Origin: Bacillota bacterium
GTDB lineage: Bacteria; Bacillota; Clostridia; Christensenellales; Aristaeellaceae
DNA length: 64,000 nucleotides
Assembly (NCBI GenBank): GCA_023411395.1
Contig: JAEYOV010000073.1
Location: 36,614-100,613, forward strand
Reading direction: 5' to 3'
Shown piece by piece: positions 41,227-50,220 of this stretch. Position 1 is the stretch's first letter; each line of letters starts with the position of its first letter. The notes beneath the pieces are model-generated. The model was not told the DNA's origin and did not search any database. It was given only the letters and a program-made list of their open reading frames with translations. The position numbers and the translations under genes were made by a program.

Positions 41227-43056
41227 CTACGCCTCAATTTTCACGCCGCGCTCCAGTATGTTGTGAATCATCACGGTAACGATGCCGGGGTCAAACTGGG
41301 TGCCGGCATTCCTTTTCAGCTCGTCCATGGCCTCCTCCGCGCTCATTGCCTTGCGGTACGTCCTGTCCTTAGTCATGGCATCATAGGAGTCGGCCACGTT
41401 GACGATCCTCGCCTCCAGGGGAATGGCTTCGCCCCGCAAGCCCTTGGGGTATCCATTGCCATCCCACCGTTCATGGTGGCACAGCACAAACTCAGCCAAT
41501 TCCGAAAACTCGCTGGCGGAAGTCAGTATACGCCAGCCCACCTCCGGGTGCTTTTTCATCTCCGCCCATTCGGCCTCATCCAGCCTGGCCGGCTTGTTAA
41601 GAATCTTCTCGTCAATGCCGATCTTGCCGATGTCATGCACCAGGCCAAACATGCGGATGCGGTTGATTTCATGCTCCTTGAGGCCAAGCTCCGCCGCGAT
41701 GGCGGCGCCCAAAGCGCTCACACGCCTGGAGTGCAGCATCTCCCGGTTGCTCTTTTCGAAAAGGGCGTTGAGGATGATATCCACCGTCTTGTTGCGCATG
41801 CTGGCGCTTTCGTAGACCTTATGCCGGTACATGCTGTTTTCCGCCTCGGCCAGCACATCCTGCATACAAACGGAGTCCGAATCGCGCGTGGCATAGCCTA
41901 AGGATATGGAAAGCACGGCGTTTCCGCACCTTATATCCTGCGCCTTTGATTGGATCCGGGCGATGACCGCCCCGGCCTCCGCCTCCCCGGCATTGGGCAG
42001 GATGGCGGCAAATTCGTCGCCGCCGATCCTGGCAACGGTATCGCCGTGCCGTAACTCCCGGGTCAGGATCGCCGCCGCCTGCGCAAGCAGCTCGTCGCCC
42101 TTCCTATGGCCAAAGGAGTCGTTGATCATCTTCAGGCCGTTCACATCGCTGAGGATAATGGTCACGGGCGATATCCCCGCCTTATCCAGCCGCGCAAGCT
42201 CTTCTTCAAAATAACGCCTGTTGTACAAGTCTGTTAGCTGGTCATGATAGCTGATGTGGATCAGCTTCTCTTCATATTCCTTGCGCTTGGTGATATCGGT
42301 TACAATGAACTGCACGGCATCTTCATGGTTATAGGTGAGCAGGGAAGCCATCACCTCCACAGGAACGGGCGTGCCATCCATGGTGACGAATACGTCCTCT
42401 ACGGGATACAGTTCCTTTTCCCCCGCCATCATCTTGTGATAGCGCGTGCAGGACGTTTGCAGATGATCGGGATGTACGATGTCGCACATGGGCCTACCCA
42501 GCACTTCCTCCGGGCAGGCTGCCCGCAAAAGCTTCAGCAGAGCCGGGTTGGCAAAAGCGATGCGGCCTTGCGCATGCACAATAACGCCTACCGGCGCCAG
42601 TTCCAGAATGCTGCGGTAGCGCTCCTCGCTTTCCTTCAAAGCGTCAAGGGCAGATTTCCGCTCGCGGCGCAGCCTGCTTTGCTCCAGGCTGTTTAAGACC
42701 GCCGGGCCCAGGCGCTTCAAATGCTCCTTGATCACATAATCCCAGGCTCCGCCCTTCATGCATTCCACAGCCGTATCCTCATTCATGGAGCCTGTGATGA
42801 TGATGAAAGGCACTTCCGGCACATGCCTTATGGCCAGGCGCAGCGCCGCCAGCCCGTCAAACCGGGGCAGCTTGTAATCCGAAAGGATCAGGCCGGGAGA
42901 AAAAGTCTCAAGCGCCTTCAAAAAATCTTCCCGCGTTTCCACGCGCAGGAACCGGCTCTCCGGCAGCACCTTTCGGACTTCCCGTTCTATCAGCTCCGCA
43001 TCGGTGAAAAAATCCTCCACCATCAATACGCGCATGACTTCGCCCAAGAAATTCAC
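41227..43056 (-). CDS. REC-PAS-GGDEF-HD-GYP cyclic-di-GMP signalling protein
   Basis: A 609-residue cytosolic protein. A receiver domain (Asp60 as phosphoacceptor in L-S-D-Y-K-L-P) is followed by a PAS domain (about 148-258) and a GGDEF diguanylate cyclase domain with intact I-G-G-D-E-F. An R-H-G-D inhibitory site lies five residues before it. A C-terminal HD-GYP phosphodiesterase domain follows (H-D-I-G-K-I-G-I and H-H-E-R-W-D-G-N-G-Y-P-K-G-L). Both opposing activities therefore look intact. The frame opens with GTG 43056; ATG 43035 begins the receiver and may be the true start. It is the third gene behind a histidine kinase and a receiver and is probably their output. Confidence 0.93.
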   Translation of the reverse strand: MNFLGEVMRVLMVEDFFTDAELIEREVRKVLPESRFLRVETREDFLKALETFSPGLILSDYKLPRFDGLAALRLAIRHVPEVPFIIITGSMNEDTAVECMKGGAWDYVIKEHLKRLGPAVLNSLEQSRLRRERKSALDALKESEERYRSILELAPVGVIVHAQGRIAFANPALLKLLRAACPEEVLGRPMCDIVHPDHLQTSCTRYHKMMAGEKELYPVEDVFVTMDGTPVPVEVMASLLTYNHEDAVQFIVTDITKRKEYEEKLIHISYHDQLTDLYNRRYFEEELARLDKAGISPVTIILSDVNGLKMINDSFGHRKGDELLAQAAAILTRELRHGDTVARIGGDEFAAILPNAGEAEAGAVIARIQSKAQDIRCGNAVLSISLGYATRDSDSVCMQDVLAEAENSMYRHKVYESASMRNKTVDIILNALFEKSNREMLHSRRVSALGAAIAAELGLKEHEINRIRMFGLVHDIGKIGIDEKILNKPARLDEAEWAEMKKHPEVGWRILTSASEFSELAEFVLCHHERWDGNGYPKGLRGEAIPLEARIVNVADSYDAMTKDRTYRKAMSAEEAMDELKRNAGTQFDPGIVTVMIHNILERGVKIEA

Positions 43057-43078
43057 CCCACTTACCAGAAGCAGAATA

Positions 43079-43528
43079 TCACCGGGGCCGCTGGTTTACC
43101 AGCAGCCAATAGAAGCCGAGGTTTTTCATCTGTTCGATGAAATCTTCAAACCCTACGGGTTTCACAACATAGCTGTTGGCCCCCAACCCGTAGGCCGTTT
43201 TGATGTCCGGGTCCTCCTGGGAGGAGGTGACAATAACCACCGGCGTTTTTCGGGTGCGCTCATCGGATTTGATGGCTTTGAGCACTTCCAGGCCGCTTAC
43301 CTTGGGCAATTTCAGATCCAGCAGGATCACCTTGGGCATCGGTTCAAAATTCCGGTCCGCAAATTCGCCGCGGCAGAAAATGAAGTCCAGGGCGGCCGCG
43401 CCGTCCTCCACCACATGCAAGGTGTTGGCAATGTTATGCTTCTTGATCGCTCGGATGGTCAGCTCCGCGTCCTGCGGGTTGTCCTCCACCAGCAAAATAT
43501 CAACTGCCTCATAGTGCCCCACGGTCAT
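43079..43528 (-). CDS. Stand-alone response regulator receiver (Rcp1-like)
   Basis: A 149-residue single receiver domain with the acidic pocket V-E-D-N, phosphoacceptor Asp71 in L-L-D-L-K-L-P, the V-T-S-S switch residues and the conserved Lys in V-V-K-P. The insertion between beta-2 and beta-3 and the absence of an output domain resemble Rcp1, the partner of bacterial phytochrome-type kinases. It overlaps the end of the kinase gene by 20 nt and precedes the REC-GGDEF-HD-GYP gene by 22 nt. It may pass phosphate onward or compete for the kinase. Confidence 0.92.
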   Translation of the reverse strand: MTVGHYEAVDILLVEDNPQDAELTIRAIKKHNIANTLHVVEDGAAALDFIFCRGEFADRNFEPMPKVILLDLKLPKVSGLEVLKAIKSDERTRKTPVVIVTSSQEDPDIKTAYGLGANSYVVKPVGFEDFIEQMKNLGFYWLLVNQRPR

Positions 43529-46298
43529 CCTCCTTTTTCAGGCTGAAGTAAAAGGTTGCCCCCTCGCCGGGTTGGCCCTGGGCCCACACGCTGCCGCCAT
43601 GGCGGTTGATAATGCGCTGCACAATGGCCAGCCCCACGCCGGTGCCCTCGAACTCCCTAACGCTGTGCAGCCGCTGGAACACGCCAAAAAGCTTGCCGGC
43701 GTACTGCTGGTCAAAGCCCGCCCCATAATCCTTTACCGAATAGACGATATCGCCGTCCTGTGCCTTGGCACTCACACGGATCACGGTTTTTTCTTTTTTG
43801 GAGGAGAATTTGATGGCATTGCCCAAAAGATTCATCCAGACCTGGCGCATCAGCGTGGGATCGGCCAGCGCGGCGGGCAGCGGCCCAATGCTTATATCAA
43901 TGGCCGCCCGTTCCTCCTCCGTCGTCAGTTCGTGAAAAATGGCGCGGGCCATCCCGCCCATATCCACAGGCACCCGCTTCATCTCCGTGCGGCCAACGCG
44001 GGAAAGGGACAAAAGATCGTCGATGAGCCTGCCCATTTGCCTGGCGCTGTTGCTGATGACTCCGCAGATGCGTTTCCCGTTGTCGTCCAGATGGCCGCTG
44101 TAGTCCTCCAGCAATATCTGCACATAGCCGTCCACCGAACGGAGCGGCGCGCGCAGGTCGTGGGACACGGAATAGGAGAATGCTTCCAATTCCTTGTTGG
44201 CCGCCTCGTACTGGGCGGTCCGCTCCTTCACGCGCTGCTCCAGTTCCGCCGCGTGAACAGCCAATTCATGGCGCATGTGCGATTGCTCGACCGCCAGCGC
44301 CAATTGGGAGGCAACCTCCTGGGCAATGGCCTTTTCTTCCGATGCAAACGCCCCGAGTGTTTCCCAGCCCAGGTTCAAAGCACCGATCAGCTTACCGGAG
44401 GCGGTCAGCGGCATGAGCATGAAGGAGCAAACGTTCTCCTCCCCGAGCGTTTCCGCCATATGAAAAGGCAGCGCCGCTTTTGAAATGCTTTCAGTACCGT
44501 CCTTCTTTCCGTTCCTAAGCGTTTCAAAGTTGCCGTAAAGCTGCCTCACACGCTGCTTTTGCTCCGTCACCACAGTCCTGCCGTCCACATCCATCGCCTG
44601 CACCCGCATATCCGTTTCACCCGGCCCGAAAATATCAAGAACGACCCGCTTTGTATGAAGCAGATCGTTCATGCGCCTTAAAGCCGCGCCGGCAATGGTG
44701 CTGGGCGAGTCGACACCTTTTAGAACCGCCTGGTCGATCTCATGCAAAAGCTTCAGCCGCCTGGCGTTTTTCAGCAGCGCTTTCTCCATTTCCTTGCGCT
44801 TTGTAATATCCTGAACCTGCACGATGAAATGAACGGGCTGCCCGCCGCCGTCCCGTAGCAAGGCGAAGGAAACGCTGGCCCAGAATACTTCCTTGCCGCA
44901 GCGGAGATATCGCTTTTCAATTAAGACCGTATGCACCTCTCCCAAAAGCATTCTCCGCATTGCGCCGGCGCCTGTTTCCTGGTCCTTCGGATAGGTGAAG
45001 TCACTGAGCTTTTTCCCTTCCATCTGCTCCCTGAAGCAGCGGAATATGCCGCACATGGCCTGGTTGACGCTCAAAAACGTTCCGTCGGTCCCCAACAGGC
45101 ACATGCCGGAAGCCGAGTGCTCAAAAGCCACCCGGAAGCGCTCCGTGCTTTCCCTCAGTTTCTGCTCGGCAATTTTTCTCTCCGTCGTGTCCCGCACAAA
45201 TACCAGCGCCCCATGCTTTCCCTCGAACTCAATCAGCTCGGCTTTGGTTTCCACCCAGACTTCGCCGCCATCCACCCGGAGGAACCTTTGCTCAAACAGC
45301 TCTCTGGCGGGCTTTTTGAGAACATTCAGCCGGTGCAGCCTTTCCAATGCCATCTTCCTGTTGTCCGGATGGACGCGGTCGATGACCGGCGTTCCAAGCA
45401 GCTCCCCGGGCGCTGCGATGCCAAACAGGCGGCAGGCGGCCGGATTGATGTAGGCCAGCTTGCCTTCCGTTTGGATAAAGACGGGGTCCGGCGCGCCTTC
45501 CACCATCCGCCGGAACTTTTCCTCGGCTTGCCTGCGCTCCGTGATGTCGCGCGCCATGCCCAGAAAGAGCCTCTCCCCGCGCCATATGGTGCAGCCGAAG
45601 CGCACCTCTACAGGAAACAGCGTGCCATCCTTGCGCCTTTGGTGGCCATACAGCGTAAAATCCACGCCCGGCTCAATTTTCGACCATTGCGCCTGGGCGC
45701 TTTGCAAATCAAAATCCTGCTCCACGTCGGTCACCGACATATTCAGAAGCTCTTCCCTGCTGTATCCAAGGCTCATGCAGGCTCGGCCGTTGACTTCCAC
45801 AAACCGGCCGTTGAAGTCATGCACAAAAAAAGCGTCGCCGGCCTGCTCCGCCAGCGCCTGGTAGCGCAGCTCCCTGTCGACTCTTTCCTGCTTCTCCCGG
45901 ATCAGGCTTTCAATGCTGTGAAGATGCAGCGCAAACAGCGCCCCGCCTCCCGGATGCGCGTGGGTCCGGGCGCGTATCTCAAAGGCCTCCCATTCCCCGG
46001 AAAAAAGCGCAAGCTGACAGCTTAAAATGAAGCCGGATGAGCCGGCCTTTGGGCATGCGGAAAGCTGGCGCATGAAACTTGCCGCATCTTTCTCCCGCAT
46101 CAAGGGCAGAAAGGGCCGGGCCGGTTCCCCGGCAGGGCCGTGCCCGAATATTTCTTCATAAGCCGGGTTCGCGTATTGCACGGCACACGCCGCGTTTATC
46201 ACCAAAACAGGGTCATCCAGCCCATCCAGGAGATCGCGAAACAGCAGCCCGTGCTCGTCAGCCGGGAATGGCGCTGCCAAACTGCTCGCGCTTTTCAT
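43509..46298 (-). CDS. Soluble multi-PAS sensor histidine kinase
   Basis: A 929-residue kinase without membrane segments. Four PAS domains occur in series (about residues 20-130, 145-265, 270-385 and 395-515; each ends near an I-T/T-x-R-K/R linker). A GAF-like domain (about 530-680), HisKA with His713 in S-V-S-H-D-L-R-A-P-L, and an HATPase domain follow. The start at 46298 has AGGAGGTGGACAA directly upstream; an in-frame codon at 46370 is not supported. The absence of a chromophore cysteine motif means light sensing cannot be claimed. It heads a three-gene signalling operon that ends in cyclic-di-GMP enzymes. Confidence 0.93.
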   Translation of the reverse strand: MKSASSLAAPFPADEHGLLFRDLLDGLDDPVLVINAACAVQYANPAYEEIFGHGPAGEPARPFLPLMREKDAASFMRQLSACPKAGSSGFILSCQLALFSGEWEAFEIRARTHAHPGGGALFALHLHSIESLIREKQERVDRELRYQALAEQAGDAFFVHDFNGRFVEVNGRACMSLGYSREELLNMSVTDVEQDFDLQSAQAQWSKIEPGVDFTLYGHQRRKDGTLFPVEVRFGCTIWRGERLFLGMARDITERRQAEEKFRRMVEGAPDPVFIQTEGKLAYINPAACRLFGIAAPGELLGTPVIDRVHPDNRKMALERLHRLNVLKKPARELFEQRFLRVDGGEVWVETKAELIEFEGKHGALVFVRDTTERKIAEQKLRESTERFRVAFEHSASGMCLLGTDGTFLSVNQAMCGIFRCFREQMEGKKLSDFTYPKDQETGAGAMRRMLLGEVHTVLIEKRYLRCGKEVFWASVSFALLRDGGGQPVHFIVQVQDITKRKEMEKALLKNARRLKLLHEIDQAVLKGVDSPSTIAGAALRRMNDLLHTKRVVLDIFGPGETDMRVQAMDVDGRTVVTEQKQRVRQLYGNFETLRNGKKDGTESISKAALPFHMAETLGEENVCSFMLMPLTASGKLIGALNLGWETLGAFASEEKAIAQEVASQLALAVEQSHMRHELAVHAAELEQRVKERTAQYEAANKELEAFSYSVSHDLRAPLRSVDGYVQILLEDYSGHLDDNGKRICGVISNSARQMGRLIDDLLSLSRVGRTEMKRVPVDMGGMARAIFHELTTEEERAAIDISIGPLPAALADPTLMRQVWMNLLGNAIKFSSKKEKTVIRVSAKAQDGDIVYSVKDYGAGFDQQYAGKLFGVFQRLHSVREFEGTGVGLAIVQRIINRHGGSVWAQGQPGEGATFYFSLKKEDDRGAL

Positions 46299-46464
46299 TT
46301 GTCCACCTCCTGCGGGTGATTGCAGCCGGGATGACAGGTGGATAAGTTCAACTGAATTGTGAAATTGCACCTATACGATCTATTATTACCACCGCCAGTA
46401 TAACATGAAACGACATATAGCACAATATTTTTGCTTTTGGTATTGTATCATTTCCGCGCACGGC

Positions 46465-46503
46465 AAAGCGCCTCCCCCATCGCTATGCCGGGGAAGGCGC
46501 TTT
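46465..46503. terminator. Hairpin between kinase and GNAT genes
   Basis: AAAGCGCCT with CCCC (46465-46478) pairs with GGGGAAGGCGCTTT (46490-46503). It could terminate the GNAT gene on the minus strand, although a U-tract is not well formed. Confidence 0.6.
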
Positions 46504-46522
46504 CTTTGTCATGGAAAGACGG

Positions 46523-46996
46523 CTATTTTGCAAGCAGATCCTTATAAATGCCGGGAACGGAATCGGGGATCACCGTAGCGCCTACCGTCTTCTCATAAAA
46601 ACCCACGGGCCCCGCGCCGCCGATGACGGCATAGGCGTAGCCCATCTCCCGCATGCCGTGCAGGCAAGCGATGAGCAGGCCCTTGCCGATGCCAAGCATG
46701 CGGCTGTTTTCCGCAACGCCCATGGGACCAAAAAAGTCTTTGCCTGTGGTTTCATAGCAGGAAAAGCCCAGGATTTCATCATCCTTCACGGCGATGAAGC
46801 AGCTTACCGGCTGGCGGGAAAAGCAGATTTCACATTCGCTGGCCCAGCGCGGCCCAAAGTGCTTTTCCACCCAGGCGGTGATCCGGCGCATATCCGGCAC
46901 CATGGCGCGCCGGATGGAAACCCCCTTTTCCCCGTAGTCTTTCATCAGGGGGGCAAGCTCGGGCAGCTTTAACAGGTGCACCAGCATATCGGGCAT
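46523..46996 (-). CDS. GNAT-family acetyltransferase
   Basis: A 157-residue cytosolic GNAT enzyme. The acetyl-CoA binding segment N-S-R-M-L-G-I-G-K-G-L-L-I-A-C-L (about 97-112) and the preceding F-F-G-P-M-G-V strand fit the family, as does the closing G-P-V-G-F-Y-E-K-T-V-G-A. The acceptor is unknown. The ATG has AAAGGA upstream. It is separated by 58 nt from the ABC transporter genes upstream and may be in the same transcript. Stop is TAG. Confidence 0.85.
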   Translation of the reverse strand: MPDMLVHLLKLPELAPLMKDYGEKGVSIRRAMVPDMRRITAWVEKHFGPRWASECEICFSRQPVSCFIAVKDDEILGFSCYETTGKDFFGPMGVAENSRMLGIGKGLLIACLHGMREMGYAYAVIGGAGPVGFYEKTVGATVIPDSVPGIYKDLLAK

Positions 46997-47054
46997 GAAT
47001 ACTCATCCTTTCAACGGCGAATAAAGGCTACGTATCCATTCCACCCGGATAACG

Positions 47055-47915
47055 CTATTTCCTCTTTCTGGACAGATTCCATGTGGCCAGCAGGAAGAAC
47101 ACCACCGCCGTGCCCACAAGCACCCACAGGCTGACGGCAGCGGAAGCCTCCGTGCCTCCAAAGCTGAAAGAAACGCCCATCATCTGCCTGAATTCCCGGG
47201 AAGCCATAGCCTGCGCGCCGGCGAAGGCGGTCTGAAGGGGATTTTCCATCATCACCTGCCTAAACAGCACGCTGGCGTGGGATACCGGGAAGTATTTGAT
47301 TACGGACTGCACGGCTTCCGGCAATTGCCCCACAGGGATGTATACGCCCGTCAAAAAACCGATCAGCGTACCCAGGATGGTGGCGGCCGTGGCAAAGGCG
47401 TTGTTGCTTTTGAAGAAGGTCACAATAAAAAGCACCAGCGCGGTACTGGAAGCAACCGACAGGAGCATCACGCCCAACAGCTTTGCAAGGCTGGCCATGC
47501 CCAATATCCTGCCGCCGTAGGCCACGATGTAGACCTCCGCCAGCACAAAGGTGATGAGGGTCATGATCAGGCCAATGGCAAAGGAGCTTAAAATATACCC
47601 GCTGGCCAGGGAGGACCGCTTGATGGGGGAGGCGGAGAAATCCTTGCTGATTTTCTTTGCCGTATCCTCCACCATAATGCCGAACGCGCCCATGGTGGTG
47701 GTGATGGAGGTAACGCTGAGCAGCCCCGCCATGATCCAGCTGTCGATCAGAAACCGCGAACCGGGGATGCTTTTCATGCCGCCGGTGAGCATATCCCCCA
47801 GGAACAGCACATACAGGCCTATAATGATGAAGGCGGACAGAAGGGAAAAGAACACGGAGGCACGGTCGCGAAAGAAAATCTTGAGGTTGCGCGCGGCGAA
47901 TTTTACCGTAATCAT
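47055..47915 (-). CDS. ABC-2 type permease
   Basis: A 286-residue integral membrane protein with six predicted helices. It fits ABC-2 membrane subunits of the NodJ/DrrB kind: an N-terminal R-N-L-K-I-F-F-R-D-R-A-S-V-F-F-S-L-L and a conserved G-V-Y-I-P-V-G-Q-L-P-E-A-V-Q-S-V-I-K-Y-F-P-V-S-H segment before the final extracellular part. It overlaps its ATPase gene by four nt. The pair should export a drug, lipid or peptide. Stop is TAG. Confidence 0.9.
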   Translation of the reverse strand: MITVKFAARNLKIFFRDRASVFFSLLSAFIIIGLYVLFLGDMLTGGMKSIPGSRFLIDSWIMAGLLSVTSITTTMGAFGIMVEDTAKKISKDFSASPIKRSSLASGYILSSFAIGLIMTLITFVLAEVYIVAYGGRILGMASLAKLLGVMLLSVASSTALVLFIVTFFKSNNAFATAATILGTLIGFLTGVYIPVGQLPEAVQSVIKYFPVSHASVLFRQVMMENPLQTAFAGAQAMASREFRQMMGVSFSFGGTEASAAVSLWVLVGTAVVFFLLATWNLSRKRK

Positions 47916-48826
47916 TCTCTGATCCCCTTTCCGGTGATGGCGATAAACGCATCATCCATGCTGCCGCTTAATACTTCGAACACGGAGATCATCTCCTCGC
48001 AGCCCTTCAAAATGGGCAGCGCGTCCACCGTGCGCTTTAAGGGCACAGAAACCATGCCCCCCGCCGCCTCGTAGGATATGTTCAGGCTTTCAAGATACGA
48101 CTGAAGCGCGGCCATATCGCTGGGCTTGATCTTCAACTGGTCGGTTGAGTACCTGTCCTTCAGCTCCGCGGGCGTGCCCTTGGCGGTAATGAGCCCTTTG
48201 TCGATCACCGCCACATAGTCCGCCCCGGCCGCCTCCTCCATGTAGTGGGTGGTCAAAAACACCGTCACACCCTCCTGCTTTTGCAGGCTGCGGATGGTGT
48301 TCCAAACGCTTTGGCGGGTTTGCGGGTCAAGGCCCGTGGTAGGCTCATCCAGAAATAAAATCTTCGGGGTGTTCACAAGCGCCCTGGCGATATCGGCCCT
48401 CCGGCGCTGCCCGCCGGAGAGCTTGCCGTAGGGCCGGTCAAGAAATGCTTCCGCCTCGGCCGCCTGCGAGGCCTTTTTCACGGCCTGTTTGAGCTTATCT
48501 CCCCGCAGGCCGTAAAAGGCGGCGCGTGTTATAAGGTTCTCCCGTACGGTGAGCAGGCCGTCCAGGATGCTGTCCTGAAACACCACGCCGATGCTTTCAC
48601 GGATTTTGGCGTCATCCTTTGAAAGCCTGTGCCCGTTTACCGTCACTTCGCCCGCGTCGGGTTTGAGTAGCGTGCAGATCACATCGATGGTGGTGGACTT
48701 GCCCGCCCCGTTGGGGCCAAGGAAGGCGAACAACGTTCCCGCGTCCACATAAAAGTCGATACCCCGCACAGCCTGAACATCGCGGTAGCTTTTCTTCAGC
48801 CCCGTTACCTCAATGATCTTCTCCAT
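47912..48826 (-). CDS. ABC-2 exporter ATP-binding protein
   Basis: A 304-residue ATPase of the daunorubicin-resistance (DrrA-like) group. It has Walker A G-P-N-G-A-G-K-S-T (about residues 38-46), signature K-L-S-G-G-Q-R-R-R-A-D-I-A, Walker B I-L-F-L-D-E-P-T-T-G-L-D and a C-terminal extension of about 80 residues. The ATG at 48826 follows GGAGGG with six nt spacing and begins at M-E-K-I-I-E-V; longer upstream reading lacks family similarity. It precedes and overlaps the permease gene. Confidence 0.93.
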   Translation of the reverse strand: MEKIIEVTGLKKSYRDVQAVRGIDFYVDAGTLFAFLGPNGAGKSTTIDVICTLLKPDAGEVTVNGHRLSKDDAKIRESIGVVFQDSILDGLLTVRENLITRAAFYGLRGDKLKQAVKKASQAAEAEAFLDRPYGKLSGGQRRRADIARALVNTPKILFLDEPTTGLDPQTRQSVWNTIRSLQKQEGVTVFLTTHYMEEAAGADYVAVIDKGLITAKGTPAELKDRYSTDQLKIKPSDMAALQSYLESLNISYEAAGGMVSVPLKRTVDALPILKGCEEMISVFEVLSGSMDDAFIAITGKGIRE

Positions 48827-48960
48827 CCGTTTCCCTCCATACCGTCGGTCAGCCAATGCCACAGCGTCCATTTTACCAGTTAAGTGCCATTTTGTCATGG
48901 GTACATGAAAAGAAACAGATGAAAATTCCATGAGAATGCTTTCGGATACACATGCTGCTT

Positions 48961-49407
48961 TTACGCTGTGATCACGACTTTGCACATGTCGGCTTCCATC
49001 AGTGTGCTTTGCACGTCGATCTGATCCTTGCCGGTTTTGCCGTCCGTAAGGTCGGCAATCATGGCGGTCATGGGGTCCAGGCACCAGCCGCGGCAGACGT
49101 TAGCCCCGCCCATTTTTTTGCTGAGCGCGCACAGCTTGCAGGCCGTAGCCGTGGCTGCATAGCCATCCGCCGTTTTTTCCACCTGCCAGTTGGCACAGCC
49201 GAATATATCGGCCAATGTGGTGAATACCTCCTCAACGGAGGTAATGCCCATCATCCTGTTCATGGCACCCGCTGTTTGGCTTTGCCTCTCCGCCTTTTTC
49301 TCCACAACGTAGTCCAGCACTTTCAGCCTGTCGTAGGTGTTGACCGTCTCGGCCACAGAGGCCGCATAGGTGTTTTGCATCAAAGCCAGCTTCTTTTCGG
49401 TATCCAT
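48961..49407 (-). CDS. Cysteine-rich protein, ATC-hydrolase/V4R-like
   Basis: A 148-residue cytosolic protein. Its C-terminal half is rich in conserved-looking cysteines: G-C-A-N-W, A-C-K-L-C, V-C-R-G-W-C-L-D-P, and the final Q-S-T-L-M-E-A-D-M-C-K-V-V-I. This resembles the L-2-amino-thiazoline-4-carboxylic-acid-hydrolase-like family, and more loosely V4R domains, but I am not certain of either. It lies directly downstream of a tetR gene, and the intergenic region repeats the TetR operator motif, so it is probably the regulated partner. The start is ATG 49407 with AAGGAG 10 nt upstream. Confidence 0.6.
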   Translation of the reverse strand: MDTEKKLALMQNTYAASVAETVNTYDRLKVLDYVVEKKAERQSQTAGAMNRMMGITSVEEVFTTLADIFGCANWQVEKTADGYAATATACKLCALSKKMGGANVCRGWCLDPMTAMIADLTDGKTGKDQIDVQSTLMEADMCKVVITA

Positions 49408-49427
49408 ATGTCTCCATCTCCTTTATT

Positions 49428-49440
49428 TATCGTTCGTTAG
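49428..49440 (-). promoter_or_regulatory. Second TetR-type operator site
   Basis: TATCGTTCGTTAG shares CGTTCGTTAG with the operator at 50041-50054. It lies between the tetR gene and its downstream partner. Confidence 0.55.
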
Positions 49441-49456
49441 GTATTGCAGAAAAAAA

Positions 49457-50017
49457 TTACTGCCTGGAAAACAGGATGACCGCCAACTCTTCCCTGATTT
49501 CATCCTTTTCAAGGGTGCGGTTTTTCACTACAATGCTTTCCACCAGGTTTTCCAAAAGGTGGACCAGCGTACGCACCAGAACCGCGCCATTTTTCACGCC
49601 CGCAAGATGCGGCATGACCAATTGATAATGCCGTGGAAGAATGGACCTTTCCCACTTATCCATGATTTCCATCAACTCCTCGTCCCCGTCAAAGGACAGG
49701 TAAACCTTCACCCCCAGCCGGTACACCCTTTTGTCGTGTTCGCTGAGGAAGTGGAGCTGATGCACATACTCAGTGTAAAAATCCAGTATGTTTTCCGTGC
49801 TGCTGTTCACCGCCTGGCGCTTGAGCAGCTCAAAGTAGTCCTTTTTGATGATCTCGTGGAACAACTCCTGCTTGCTTTTGTAGTAGTAGTAGACCATGGG
49901 CAGCGAGCAGTCCACCGCCTTGGCAATGTTGCGGATGGTGGTGCCATGGTATCCATCCCGGTCGAACTGTTCCACGGCGGCCTGCTTGATGCGTTCTTTC
50001 AGGTCTTGCTCCGACAC
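49457..50017 (-). CDS. TetR/AcrR-family transcriptional regulator
   Basis: A 186-residue repressor. The N-terminal helix-turn-helix is typical (F-D-R-D-G-Y-H-G-T-T-I-R-N-I-A-K-A-V-D-C-S-L-P-M-V-Y-Y-Y-Y-K-S-K-Q-E-L, residues about 18-52). The ligand-binding C-terminal domain has no recognised specificity. The start codon is GTG 50017 behind AAGGAGGTG. A consensus promoter with an operator just after the -10 shows likely autoregulation; the same half-site before the next gene extends control to it. Confidence 0.92.
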   Translation of the reverse strand: MSEQDLKERIKQAAVEQFDRDGYHGTTIRNIAKAVDCSLPMVYYYYKSKQELFHEIIKKDYFELLKRQAVNSSTENILDFYTEYVHQLHFLSEHDKRVYRLGVKVYLSFDGDEELMEIMDKWERSILPRHYQLVMPHLAGVKNGAVLVRTLVHLLENLVESIVVKNRTLEKDEIREELAVILFSRQ

Positions 50018-50040
50018 GTTATTCCGCGCACCTCCTTTTC

Positions 50041-50054
50041 CTAACGTTCGTTAG
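50041..50054 (-). promoter_or_regulatory. TetR autoregulatory operator
   Basis: CTAACG-TT-CGTTAG, inverted repeat with 6-bp arms, located immediately downstream of the tetR -10 box. Confidence 0.75.
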
Positions 50055-50055
50055 A

Positions 50056-50084
50056 ATTATACGCCGGGTCCTTTCCAAATGCAA
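50056..50084 (-). promoter_or_regulatory. Sigma-A promoter of tetR
   Basis: Minus-strand TTGCAT (50084-50079) and TATAAT (50061-50056), spacer 17 nt. Confidence 0.75.
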
Positions 50085-50145
50085 TAGCCTTTTTCAATTT
50101 TCCAATATTTTTGTTTGAGGAAGTATTCTTTGCTGCCTGAATACA

Positions 50146-50174
50146 TTGACAAGCGGCAAACTCCTTTTTATAGT
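50146..50174 (+). promoter_or_regulatory. Sigma-A promoter of the DUF6171/synthetase-like pair
   Basis: TTGACA (50146-50151) and TATAGT (50169-50174), spacer 17 nt, 46 nt before the ATG at 50221. Confidence 0.8.
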
Positions 50175-50220
50175 AGGTGCATGCATCCTTATCATGCTGC
50201 GCATCACCCGGAGGGATACA

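Noticed and set aside
43509..46298. Bacteriophytochrome
   Set aside because: The neighbouring Rcp1-like receiver is suggestive, but no PHY domain or bilin-attachment motif was seen; only PAS and GAF-like domains.
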